Below are positions 26,653 through 34,983 of a stretch of 64,000 bases of DNA, piece after piece. This stretch comes from Anaerocolumna jejuensis DSM 15929 (GTDB taxonomy: Bacteria > Bacillota > Clostridia > Lachnospirales > Lachnospiraceae). The notes under the pieces are model-generated. The model did no database searches, was not told the DNA's origin, and saw only the letters and a program-made list of their open reading frames with translations. Every line of letters begins with the position of its first letter. Position 1 is the stretch's first letter. The stretch spans positions 1 to 64,000 of the forward strand of contig NZ_FRAC01000033.1 of assembly GCF_900142215.1 (NCBI RefSeq), written 5' to 3'. Both the position numbers and the translations under genes were made by a program.

Positions 26653-27846
26653 ATGTATAAGAAGTTTTTAACTTTAAGTGTAATTTTGGTATGCTGTATA
26701 TTTACAATAAGCTGCACCAAAAAGACTTCCCTGTCTGAAAAACAAAGTTACAGAGCTACTGATACTACCGGTTCCATAATGACATTAGCAAATACACCTG
26801 CTGCAATCCCATTAGAAGCTGCTGCAACACCAATAAAGACTGTTTCAACACCATTTAAAGCCGTTTCAACACCATTTAAAGCCGTTTTAACACCATTAAA
26901 AGCCGGTGCAATACCATTAAAAACCGTTCCAACCTCAAAAACAGTTAAACAGACTGCTATCTTAAAGGATATAAACGTTGTTTATATGAAGGATAGTAAG
27001 AAGGGATGGGCATTACGATTAAATGGCAGTTTAATCACAACAAATAACGCATGGTCTTCCTATAAGGAAATACATAAGTTTACTGCTCACTATGATGATG
27101 CTGAATCCATGCCTTCTATTACATATGTGAATAATACTCTATATGTTTTTGGATTTTTTAGCCAGGCAAGTGGCATTGATGTTTATAAATCAAAGGATGA
27201 TGGCAGTACCTGGAGCAAAGGCCATATAAAATCAGCTAACATTAAAGATGCTAGAGGCGGTGAACTATATAGTAGTTTTGTTAATAATAAAGTTGGATAT
27301 TTGTTGTACTGCGGCGGCCCGGCTGCAGGACTGATGGAAAAATATTTATTCAAAACTACAGATGGCGGAAAAACCTATAAAGAAATAGATGATGTTTCAT
27401 ATATTCAAGGCTATCCCACTGGTATGGCATTCAATAAAGCCGGTACCGGATTTATTACCAGTACATACCATGGCGCTGATAATTCCTACCTGTATAGGTT
27501 AACTAATACTGCTAAGACATGGAAGAATTTAATAGTACGGCAGCCTAAAGATTTAAACTATAGATATATTGAAGGCTACCCACCATACTTTATCGGTAAA
27601 AAAGGGATTATGATTTTGAAATATGCGACTGATAATGATCCTGTCTATGTCATATTTCAATCTTCTGACAACGGGAAAACATGGACTCCAGAAGATAGAA
27701 TTCCCCTGCAAGGCTCCTTAGCAAGCTATAGCTTCAGTAATAGAAATACGTTGTATATCATAGACGTTACAGGAAGAATGCTAAAGGTAGTGAAAAACAA
27801 TGATAAATGGGCACTAAGCTCAGTAACCACAAAATTTAACCGATAA
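26653..27846 (+). CDS. Asp-box (BNR-like) lipoprotein
   Basis: A 397-residue lipoprotein: signal peptide with lipobox TISC, Cys21 predicted to be lipidated. A Thr/Pro/Ala-rich spacer follows with five 7-residue repeats (TPFKAVS-type, about residues 59-93). The rest resembles a beta-propeller with Asp-box motifs: SKDDGSTW, TTDGGKTY and SSDNGKTW. This is the fold of sialidase-like and Ycf48-like proteins. No catalytic sialidase Arg triad or FRIP motif was seen, so a binding or assembly role outside the membrane is more likely than glycosidase activity. GAGGAG lies before the ATG. Monocistronic. Confidence 0.85.
   Translation: MYKKFLTLSVILVCCIFTISCTKKTSLSEKQSYRATDTTGSIMTLANTPAAIPLEAAATPIKTVSTPFKAVSTPFKAVLTPLKAGAIPLKTVPTSKTVKQTAILKDINVVYMKDSKKGWALRLNGSLITTNNAWSSYKEIHKFTAHYDDAESMPSITYVNNTLYVFGFFSQASGIDVYKSKDDGSTWSKGHIKSANIKDARGGELYSSFVNNKVGYLLYCGGPAAGLMEKYLFKTTDGGKTYKEIDDVSYIQGYPTGMAFNKAGTGFITSTYHGADNSYLYRLTNTAKTWKNLIVRQPKDLNYRYIEGYPPYFIGKKGIMILKYATDNDPVYVIFQSSDNGKTWTPEDRIPLQGSLASYSFSNRNTLYIIDVTGRMLKVVKNNDKWALSSVTTKFNR
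26827..26931 (+). repeat. 21-bp tandem repeat inside the lipoprotein gene
   Basis: Five 21-bp units starting ACACCA (26827, 26848, 26869, 26890, and ATACCA at 26911) encode TPIKTVS, TPFKAVS, TPFKAVL, TPLKAGA and IPLKTVP. Units two and three are almost identical at the DNA level, indicating recent copy-number change in the spacer. Confidence 0.85.
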
Positions 27847-27910
27847 ATAAGTGCAGTGCCAGCAACAGCAAACTGCTTTACTTCAGTAACCACAAAGTTT
27901 AATCAATAAA
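27820..27910 (+). repeat. duplicated lipoprotein gene 3' end
   Basis: The final 29 bp around the stop (27820-27848, encoding SVTTKFNR-stop) recur at 27882-27910 as SVTTKFNQ-stop with four base changes. Only the tail is copied; the 33 bp between are unrelated. Confidence 0.75.
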
Positions 27911-27958
27911 GCGATTATAGCAAATTAATATTTTATGATTTGAGTGACAAAAGCCTTG

Positions 27959-28202
27959 CTTCAAAAGAAACACAGGCAATTTGCACAAACCAGAAAGAAC
28001 GAATGCGCCTATGGAAAGGTATTAGAAGTCCTTTCTCTGAATATTTTGTGCTATATTATAAAAAGATTGTTTGAGCGCAAGCGAGTTATCTGTTTTATAA
28101 TATGCCCAGCACAAAATATTCAGAGAATTAGGACTTCTTATACCTTGGAATCGAAGCATGAGTTCTTTCTGGTTTGTGCAAATTGCCGTCCCCTTTTGAA
28201 AG
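27959..28202. repeat. second long imperfect inverted repeat
   Basis: Arms of about 105 nt face each other around a ~35 nt centre. Perfect blocks are GGCAATTTGCACAAACCAGA-AAGAAC (27975-28000 against 28162-28187) and TCTCTGAATATTTTGTGCT (28034-28052 against 28108-28126). The segments between them are diverged. Reading frames on both strands here are by-products of the symmetry. It could be a non-autonomous transposable element, a recombined inverted duplicate or a structured RNA. Its sequence is unrelated to the element at 12576. Confidence 0.7.
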
Positions 28203-28339
28203 ACTACCCTTTCGAGACCCAAATCATTTATTAATCTTTATATAACCCACATATAAAGCAAATTTTAGCTTAGCTTGCTATATACGTGGGTTTGCATATT
28301 CTAACAGTCCGGTATTTATCAATTTATCAACAGCCTCTT

Positions 28340-29455
28340 TTACAGCTTACTTCCTTTATCCACATAAATAGGCTGCTGTTCACAGCCAACTAATATCCTT
28401 CCATTACAAAAGACAGCGGATTTATCCGAGAGCACATACTGGAGCAGTGCATTTTCCCCGACAAAGGTCCCTTTCATCAGTATCGAATCCTTTACTACCG
28501 CTCCTTTTTCAACGGTAACAGCTGAAAATAATATACTATTTTCCACCTGTCCTTCTATGAGACAGCCGTCTGCTATCAGGCTATGGGAAACCTTAGCATT
28601 GCTTCCATATCTGGCAGGTATATCATCCATTACCTTGGTGTAGACCGGACCATAATTGTAGAATAGCATTTCCCTTGCCTTTGGCTCCAAAATATCCATG
28701 TTTGCCTTGAAATAGTCATTTATCGAGTTAATTTTTCGAAGGAATCCCTCATACTCCCACGCCGCTAGCTTGTAACGGCCTATATTCTTTTGAAAGATAT
28801 CCCTTTCAATGTCTGTCAGGCTGTAGGCCATCGCTTCCTGAATTACGCTTACAAGAAATTGCTTTCCCGTAATCCACATGTTGGTTCCGATGAAATTCCC
28901 TTCTTCGGCAGTTTGAGATATTTTTATTTCTGTAACCAGCCCTTCTGTGGATATGCTGTAGACCGTTTCCTGCTGCCTCTCCTCTCCTTCCTTCAATTTA
29001 TAGGAGATTACTGTAATATCCGCCCCTTGCGTAATATGAAAGGACAGCGGCTCTTCCCAATCCATACTGCAAATAGTATCACAATCTGTAATAATAACAT
29101 AATCATATCTGGATTTATTAATATAGGTCATGATGCCATTCAAGGCCTCGATTTTATTCCGGTAAATACCCGCAGAGGAACGTCCATAGGGAGGGAACAG
29201 AAATAATCCTTCTCTTTTTCTTGCCAAATCCCACTCTTTACCGGAACCCAAATGTTCAAGCAAGGACTGATAATTGCTTTTTGCCACTATTCCCACACTG
29301 GCAACAGAGGAATTGCGCATGTTGGAGAGCATAAAATCCACTAACCGGTACTTCCCGGCAAAGGGGAGAGCTCCCATAGTCCGGCTGTTGGTTATTTCAT
29401 GCATTTCTTCATCATGCATATTGGAAAATATGATTCCGATGGCATTCAGATTCAT
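28340..29455 (-). CDS. glgD: glucose-1-phosphate adenylyltransferase regulatory subunit GlgD
   Basis: A 371-residue homologue of the ADP-glucose pyrophosphorylase subunit. It keeps the nucleotidyltransferase fold (GALPFAGKYRLVDFMLSN; DCDTICSMDW) and the C-terminal left-handed beta-helix (SHSLIADGCLIEGQVENS). It lacks the catalytic GGxGxRL nucleotide-binding loop: its start reads GIIFSNMHDEEMHEITN. This is the known GlgD pattern, a non-catalytic partner that activates GlgC. Its ATG overlaps the glgC stop by 4 bp, so translation is coupled. Confidence 0.95.
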   Translation of the reverse strand: MNLNAIGIIFSNMHDEEMHEITNSRTMGALPFAGKYRLVDFMLSNMRNSSVASVGIVAKSNYQSLLEHLGSGKEWDLARKREGLFLFPPYGRSSAGIYRNKIEALNGIMTYINKSRYDYVIITDCDTICSMDWEEPLSFHITQGADITVISYKLKEGEERQQETVYSISTEGLVTEIKISQTAEEGNFIGTNMWITGKQFLVSVIQEAMAYSLTDIERDIFQKNIGRYKLAAWEYEGFLRKINSINDYFKANMDILEPKAREMLFYNYGPVYTKVMDDIPARYGSNAKVSHSLIADGCLIEGQVENSILFSAVTVEKGAVVKDSILMKGTFVGENALLQYVLSDKSAVFCNGRILVGCEQQPIYVDKGSKL

Positions 29456-30660
29456 TTCATCACCTCCCGGTGGTCAACATCAACCATCATATTTCCTTCT
29501 ATTGTTTCAGAATCCTGTATGTGAACATTTCTCCCAATAACGGTCAAAGGTACCAAAGGTCTACCCTCTTCCGGAAAAGCCTCACCGATAGATGCCTTTT
29601 CTCCGATAACCGTATTTTCATCAATAATGGCATTTTGGATTTTAGCTCCTTTTTTAATTCGTACTCCCGGTAAAATAATAGAATTACAGATATGGGCACC
29701 TTCCTCTACCGTAACCCCATGAAAGATTACGGAGGAATGAATATTCCCGGAAATACTGCAGCCCTCCGTTATGATACAGTTATCCATTGCTGCTCCGGAG
29801 CTTATATAATGGGGCAGAAGTACAGGATTATTAGCATAAATCGCCCAATGCCTGTCACTGGTCAGAATATTTTCCTTGCCGGTCAGCAAATCCATCTGCG
29901 CTTCCCACAGGCTTTCCATGGTACCGACATCCTTCCAGTAGCCATAAAAGGGATAGGCATACATCCTCTCACCGGCTGCAAGCATGGCAGGAATGATATT
30001 TTTTCCAAAGTCATTGGAGGAAGAGGCAAGCTTTTCATCCATTTCAAGATAATTCTTTAATTTATCCCACCGGAAAATATAGATACCCATGGATGCCTTA
30101 TTGCTCTTTGGCTCCCTGGGTTTTTCCTCGAATTCATAAATCTTATTGTCCTCCTTTGTATTCATGATACCAAAGCGTGAAGCCTCCCCGATATCCACTT
30201 CTATTACTGCAATGGTACAATCTGCCTCTTTTTCCTTATGATATTCTAACATTCGGTAATAATTCATTTTATAAATATGATCCCCTGACAGTACTAAAAC
30301 GTATTCTGCCTTATACCTGTCAATGAAAGGGATATTTTGCGCAATGGCATTGGCCGTTCCCTTATACCAGTCAGAAGCCTCCCTTTTCTGATAGGGAGGC
30401 AGAATATGAATTCCGCCGTCTGCCCTGTCTAAATCCCAGGACTGTCCGTTACCAATATAATCATTTAACTCATGGGGCTGATACTGGGTCAGCACACCAA
30501 CGGTATCGATCCTTGAATTGACACAGTTGGATAAGGTAAAATCAATAATCCGATACTTTCCGCCAAAATAAACAGCAGGCTTTGCCCTGTTCTTCGTCAG
30601 AACACCCAGTCTGCTGCCCTCTCCTCCGGCTAAAAGCATGGCAATACATTCTTTTTGCAT
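29452..30660 (-). CDS. glgC: glucose-1-phosphate adenylyltransferase GlgC
   Basis: The catalytic ADP-glucose pyrophosphorylase (402 residues) making ADP-glucose for glycogen synthesis. It has the nucleotide loop LLAGGEGSRLG, GGKYRIIDFTLSNC, the substrate-binding SGDHIYKMNYYRM and FEEKPREPKSN motifs, and a C-terminal beta-helix domain. Start 30660 is preferred (AGAGG 5 nt upstream) over the in-frame ATG at 30678. First gene of glgC-glgD; the rest of the glycogen genes are not in the window. Confidence 0.96.
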   Translation of the reverse strand: MQKECIAMLLAGGEGSRLGVLTKNRAKPAVYFGGKYRIIDFTLSNCVNSRIDTVGVLTQYQPHELNDYIGNGQSWDLDRADGGIHILPPYQKREASDWYKGTANAIAQNIPFIDRYKAEYVLVLSGDHIYKMNYYRMLEYHKEKEADCTIAVIEVDIGEASRFGIMNTKEDNKIYEFEEKPREPKSNKASMGIYIFRWDKLKNYLEMDEKLASSSNDFGKNIIPAMLAAGERMYAYPFYGYWKDVGTMESLWEAQMDLLTGKENILTSDRHWAIYANNPVLLPHYISSGAAMDNCIITEGCSISGNIHSSVIFHGVTVEEGAHICNSIILPGVRIKKGAKIQNAIIDENTVIGEKASIGEAFPEEGRPLVPLTVIGRNVHIQDSETIEGNMMVDVDHREVMK

Positions 30661-31154
30661 AAATACCTCTTCTTTCATTATGTCATATACTGCTGCTTTA
30701 CTGTATTTTTCTCAAATAAAACCAATGAGAGCTGAGCTTAACTTATAACATCCAATTCAGCCTTTATAGCTATATTTTTTAATTCTACAGCTCTCATACA
30801 ATACTCATATCTATGCTTTAATATCCTTAACCTTTATAGCTTTACATTGCCCGTTGTAATAGCAAATTGCAATTTTTCACATACTTATGATAAACATCTG
30901 CTTTTATCTATTATCATTCCAAAAATGACAGCTTTTATGATATTAGAAATTTTGTAAATATGTTAATTTTATGTAACAATAAAAATTAAGATGACTTTGT
31001 AAATTCATTGCATATAAAGTAATTTTGCAGCTGGCTGTAAGTCTCACTTCACGAACAGAATACAGCAAATTATGGATATAATATAAAAATTATACCCTAA
31101 TCCCAAAGCAGAACAGCCCATACAACCCATACCTTTACTTTTTCAATCCTCATA
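30661..31154. other. intergenic region with a long-range stem
   Basis: About 490 bp between the divergent glgC and alcohol dehydrogenase genes. ATGAGAGCTG (30725-30734) and CAGCTCTCAT (30788-30797) form a perfect 10-bp stem around 53 nt, which would lie in the 5' leader of glgC. No known riboswitch signature was recognised. No gene is supported. Confidence 0.45.
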
Positions 31155-31183
31155 TTGATAATTATTTAACAATCTTGTATAAT
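31155..31183 (+). promoter_or_regulatory. promoter of the alcohol dehydrogenase gene
   Basis: TTGATA (31155-31160) and TATAAT (31178-31183) with a 17 nt spacer, 48 nt upstream of the start codon. Confidence 0.8.
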
Positions 31184-31230
31184 ATAAATTGTCTGATATA
31201 AAATTGCATACTAAAAAGGAGAAGCACAAT

Positions 31231-32283
31231 ATGAAAGGTTTTGGAATGCTGTCAATTAATCAAGCCGGATGGATAGAAAAAGAAAAGCCATCCTGCGGAG
31301 CACTGGACGCAATCGTCCATCCGATAGTATTAGCACCTTGTTCATCGGATACACATATCCTTCATGGAGGTTCCGGCGAACATACAAATTTGATTTTAGG
31401 CCATGAATCCGTAGGAAGGATTGTAGAAGTCGGCAATCTGGTAAAAAATTTCAAGGCCGGCGATACAGTAGTTGTACCATGCACTACACCGGACTGGCTG
31501 ACAGAAAATGTACAGGGTGAATATAATGCACATGACGAAGGCCTTATGAATAGTTTTAAGTTTTTAGGCTCCAAGGACGGTACCTTTGCCGAATATTTCC
31601 ACGTAAATCAGGCAGATGCCAACCTGGTGCTGCTTCCGGAAGGAGTTTCTCCCGAAGCGGCTGTTATGACTGTGGATATGATGTCTACCGGATTTCACGG
31701 TGTGGAAAATGCAAATATTAAATTTGGTGATAAGGTAGTCGTAATCGGTATCGGCCCTGTGGGACTGATGGCTGTTGCAGGCTCTAAACTGCACGGCGCA
31801 GGCCAGATTATCGCAATCGGCACCCGTCCAAATTGCATTGAAGTGGCGAAAGAATATGGAGCAACAGATATTGTCAGCTATAAGAACGGTGATATCGTCA
31901 GCCAGATTATGGAGTTAACTGGAGATGGCGCCGATTCCGTTATCATTGCAGGCGGAAATGCAGAAAGCTTCAGACAGGCAGTTGAAATGACAAAGCCAGG
32001 GGGTTATATCTCCAACGTGAATTTCTTTGACATCAAGGAGGTTTTAGCCATGCCCGCTTATTCATGGGGACTTGGTATGGCAAACAAGACAATCCGCGGA
32101 GGCTTCTGCCCAGGCGGCGCTTTGAGGATCAGAAAAATGCTCGATATGGTCAAATATAACAGAGTGGATACCACCAAGCTTATTACACATCGTTTTAATG
32201 GCATGGAAGAAATTGAAGATGCCTTTAACCTCATGGACAGAAAGTCCAGTGATTTGATTAAGCCGGTTGTTTTTATTGACTAA
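31231..32283 (+). CDS. adh: zinc-dependent secondary alcohol (isopropanol) dehydrogenase
   Basis: A 350-residue medium-chain dehydrogenase close in sequence to clostridial NADP-dependent isopropanol dehydrogenase: MKGFGMLSINQAGWIEKEKP, IVPCTTPDW-type VVPCTTPDWLTE, VDMMSTGFHG and NRVDTTKLITH. Catalytic zinc ligands appear as Cys37 (APCSSD), His in GHESVG and Asp in VDMMSTG, the Cys-His-Asp set of this subfamily; the four structural-zinc cysteines are missing, as in this subfamily. The Rossmann loop is GIGPVGLMA, and GTRPNC after the second strand fits NADP. It interconverts acetone/isopropanol or similar ketone/alcohol pairs. Start at 31231 is set by AAGGAG; monocistronic. Confidence 0.92.
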   Translation: MKGFGMLSINQAGWIEKEKPSCGALDAIVHPIVLAPCSSDTHILHGGSGEHTNLILGHESVGRIVEVGNLVKNFKAGDTVVVPCTTPDWLTENVQGEYNAHDEGLMNSFKFLGSKDGTFAEYFHVNQADANLVLLPEGVSPEAAVMTVDMMSTGFHGVENANIKFGDKVVVIGIGPVGLMAVAGSKLHGAGQIIAIGTRPNCIEVAKEYGATDIVSYKNGDIVSQIMELTGDGADSVIIAGGNAESFRQAVEMTKPGGYISNVNFFDIKEVLAMPAYSWGLGMANKTIRGGFCPGGALRIRKMLDMVKYNRVDTTKLITHRFNGMEEIEDAFNLMDRKSSDLIKPVVFID

Positions 32284-32417
32284 AAAATCATAGCTGCTAT
32301 TTTAACATTGCCTGGAGCTGACCAACCTATGTACCACATGTATTAGGAAAACTGCAAAAGCCCTTATTCTATGCGGGATAAGGGAATATCAAAAATAAAT
32401 ATGGACTATCACATTAC

Positions 32418-32461
32418 ACAAAAATACCGCCCAAATAGACATGATGGGCGGTATTTTTGTG
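32418..32461 (+). terminator. bidirectional terminator
   Basis: ACAAAAATACCGCCCA / TGGGCGGTATTTTTGTG is a near-perfect stem with an 11-nt loop and A/T tracts on both sides. It separates the alcohol dehydrogenase from the ABC transporter unit. Confidence 0.8.
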
Positions 32462-32568
32462 TTCAGATGGTTCTCACTTGGGGGCACATATTGACTATTT
32501 CCTAACATGTTGGCAGGTGAAGTGTAAACTACTCTTCTTTCGTCCCGCAAATTTAAATAGTTATAACA

Positions 32569-32597
32569 TTGCATTTTATAATTTACTATGTTATACT
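32569..32597 (+). promoter_or_regulatory. promoter of the ABC-TetR unit
   Basis: TTGCAT (32569-32574) and TATACT (32592-32597) with a 17 nt spacer, just before the ABC ATPase gene. Confidence 0.65.
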
Positions 32598-32606
32598 CTC
32601 CTTTAA

Positions 32607-32620
32607 GGTACTGTAGTACC
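32607..32620. promoter_or_regulatory. operator-like dyad GGTACT-GT-AGTACC
   Basis: A perfect 6-bp inverted repeat with a 2-bp centre sits right at the expected transcription start, where a repressor would block initiation. The TetR-family gene at 34281 in the same unit is the obvious candidate to bind it. Confidence 0.55.
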
Positions 32621-32649
32621 CTATATTTCATAACAATGGAGGTATTTAC

Positions 32650-33567
32650 GTGGCAATAATTCAAACAAAAAATTTAACTAAACGTTATGGCATGAAAAAT
32701 AGTGTTTGCAATATTAGCCTGACAGCGAATGAAGGTGAAATTTATGGTTTTTTAGGCTTGAATGGTGCTGGAAAAACAACCACAATGCGTATGCTGCTGA
32801 AAATGGTTCGGCCAACATCGGGTGAAATTTATTATTCCGGACAACCGATTTCAAAACTATCTTCCGAGTTTTGGAATCAGATCGGCTATTTGATTGAAAC
32901 ACCACATGCCTATCCAAACTTTACAGTTGAAGAAAACCTTATATTATATGCTAAGCAAAGACTCATTCCTGATTCAGAAATCAAAAAACGAATGGATAGC
33001 GTCTTACAACAGCTATTGTTGGATGCTTACCGTCAGGTTAAGGCAAAAGACCTCTCTTTGGGAAATAATCAAAAAATTGGATTGGCAAAGGCAATGCTTC
33101 ATAAACCAAAAATTCTTTTGCTGGACGAGCCCACAAATGGATTAGATCCGGAAGCGCTTGTAGCCGTGCGCCATTCTTTAATTGAAATGGCGAAAAATGG
33201 TGCCACCATCTTTATATCCAGCCACCTGCTGGACGAAATGGAAAAGCTGGCAAATCGAATTGGGATAGTGGCTAATGGACACCTGTTACGTGAATTAAAC
33301 CTTTCCGAATTCGAACGTGAAAGGCAGTCAAATCTTTATATAAAAGTGGCCGGCTCCGCGAAAAACCTCGCTGACTACTTTACTGCTAAAAACTTACAAA
33401 GCACATTATTAAGTGAGGAAGAGATACTTGTCCCGGGCGTTTCAATCCGTCAATATTCCTCTTTATTAAAACAGCTTGAGCTGCAAAATTTTAATTTAAT
33501 GATTTTTCGCCCTGTTCAGGAAAGCTTGGAATCCTTCTTTCTTAGGACAATTAAGGAGGGACATTAA
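32650..33567 (+). CDS. ABC-2 type transporter ATPase (BcrA-like)
   Basis: A 305-residue ATP-binding protein. It has Walker A GLNGAGKTT, signature LSLGNNQKIGLAKAM (LSLGN in place of LSGGQ, common in the BcrA/drug-resistance branch), Walker B ILLLDEPTNGLDPEA and switch His in FISSHLLDEM. A ~90-residue C-terminal extension is typical of bacitracin/lantibiotic-type exporters. GTG start with GGAGG 7 nt upstream. It is followed after 2 nt by a permease gene and then a TetR regulator, so the unit looks like a self-controlled export system. Confidence 0.92.
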   Translation: MAIIQTKNLTKRYGMKNSVCNISLTANEGEIYGFLGLNGAGKTTTMRMLLKMVRPTSGEIYYSGQPISKLSSEFWNQIGYLIETPHAYPNFTVEENLILYAKQRLIPDSEIKKRMDSVLQQLLLDAYRQVKAKDLSLGNNQKIGLAKAMLHKPKILLLDEPTNGLDPEALVAVRHSLIEMAKNGATIFISSHLLDEMEKLANRIGIVANGHLLRELNLSEFERERQSNLYIKVAGSAKNLADYFTAKNLQSTLLSEEEILVPGVSIRQYSSLLKQLELQNFNLMIFRPVQESLESFFLRTIKEGH

Positions 33568-33569
33568 TT

Positions 33570-34268
33570 ATGAAACAGATATTGTCAATGATTAAAATTG
33601 AAGTTTACAAAATAATACGAGGTCATATACCAATCTTTATTTTGACCTTTTATAGCTTTTTAATAGTTATCCACATGCAAGACAAAACATGGGAAGCTTT
33701 TTTGAATAATACTTTCTTTCTTTATTCTACCGTCATTGGGCTAATGGGATTCGGTATTTTAAGCAGCTGGGTATTTGGACGGGAATATCAAGATGGAACT
33801 TTTAAAGATATCTTGTCCTTACCAATTTCCCGTACAAACTTGGTCTGCTCAAAGTTTTTGGCTTTAGAATTGTGTTTTATTGCTACGACTTTAATCGCCA
33901 TTGGGATGACTTTTGCTCTGGGTTCTTGTTTCAGTTTAACAGGCTTTGATTTATTTTTGGCTGGAAGCGTTGTAAAACGGCTGTTTATTGCAACGTTATA
34001 CAATATCAGTCTTAGTTTTTTGTTTCCATTCATTGCTAGTATAGCAAGGAGTATTCTGGCTCCTGTAAGTATTTCTTTCGGAGCTTTAATTACAGCCGTT
34101 GTTTTTGGATCACAACCTGTGGGTCCCTATATCCCGTGGTCGATACCGGGAATATATTTAAGTAATCCTCAGCTTATTAATTTGGCTGGCAAAGTGTCAA
34201 TTTCCGTTGTTGTATTCATTGGCATCTATGGTACAATATTATGGTGGAATTATGCTGACCAAAAATAG
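33570..34268 (+). CDS. ABC-2 type transporter permease
   Basis: A 232-residue membrane protein with six hydrophobic helices and the phrase FGREYQDGTFKDILSLPISRTNLVCSKF, a classical ABC-2 permease signature between helices two and three. It partners the ATPase 2 nt upstream. Substrate probably a peptide antibiotic or small toxic compound, by analogy with BcrAB-type systems (inference). Confidence 0.9.
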   Translation: MKQILSMIKIEVYKIIRGHIPIFILTFYSFLIVIHMQDKTWEAFLNNTFFLYSTVIGLMGFGILSSWVFGREYQDGTFKDILSLPISRTNLVCSKFLALELCFIATTLIAIGMTFALGSCFSLTGFDLFLAGSVVKRLFIATLYNISLSFLFPFIASIARSILAPVSISFGALITAVVFGSQPVGPYIPWSIPGIYLSNPQLINLAGKVSISVVVFIGIYGTILWWNYADQK

Positions 34269-34280
34269 GAGGAATGTAAA

Positions 34281-34871
34281 GTGAATGATAATGTTAGCCG
34301 GCGTCGAGGCGTTACACTGGAAAATGCAATTTTGGATCAGGCTTGGCTGTTACTTGAACAAAAAGGATATAACAAATTGACGATGGATGATGTGGCTCAT
34401 GGAGCAAAAACCAATAAAAATGCAATTTACCGCCGCTGGCCGCAAAAATGCCATCTTATTTTTGCCGCTATAAGCCGTCAGGCACCGTCTATAAATTTGG
34501 AAATCGGAGACCATGGCTCGCTGAAAGATGATTTGACGGCTCTTTTTGAAAGCTTAAATCCAATTTTTAAGATTATCAAGCCCGATGATCTAAGAGATTT
34601 GATTGCAGATATGTTTTCCAATACGACATCTTACGATTTGTTTAATGTTATTAATCACGAAAATGATATTCGTAAATCAATTGAGCCTATAATAGCGAGA
34701 GCTAATGCCCGCAATGAGATTACGCTTTCGATTAATGATATATCCGAAAAGGCTCTAAACTTACCTTCCCTATTAATTATCAACGAAATTGTCTTGCATG
34801 GAAAGCTCACAGAGGCGAGTATTGAGGACATCGTCAATAACATTTTACTTCCGATATTTAAAGCATCATAA
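34281..34871 (+). CDS. TetR/AcrR family regulator
   Basis: A 196-residue repressor-type protein. The N-terminal helix-turn-helix reads LTMDDVAHGAKTNKNAIYRRWPQK (about residues 33-57), a clear TetR domain. The ligand-binding C-terminal part is all-helical. GTG start with AGGAGG upstream; 12 nt after the permease gene. It likely represses its own operon through the dyad at 32607-32620 and is released by the exported compound. Confidence 0.9.
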   Translation: MNDNVSRRRGVTLENAILDQAWLLLEQKGYNKLTMDDVAHGAKTNKNAIYRRWPQKCHLIFAAISRQAPSINLEIGDHGSLKDDLTALFESLNPIFKIIKPDDLRDLIADMFSNTTSYDLFNVINHENDIRKSIEPIIARANARNEITLSINDISEKALNLPSLLIINEIVLHGKLTEASIEDIVNNILLPIFKAS

Positions 34872-34983
34872 AACCGCCAATGGGAATGAGATTTGTGTTG
34901 AGGTTTCGACTTCGGTCAAGGAACTGCCGGAACAGTCTGACCGGCAAATCCGAACCCAAAGGCGGCAATACAGTCTGCTTATT

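Noticed and set aside
27944..28234. 96-residue plus-strand frame, and its 66-residue minus-strand counterpart
   Set aside because: Both are open only because the region is an inverted repeat; no start signal and no protein-like pattern.
32389..32664. 91-residue minus-strand frame
   Set aside because: It runs through a strong bidirectional terminator and the promoter/operator of the ABC unit.
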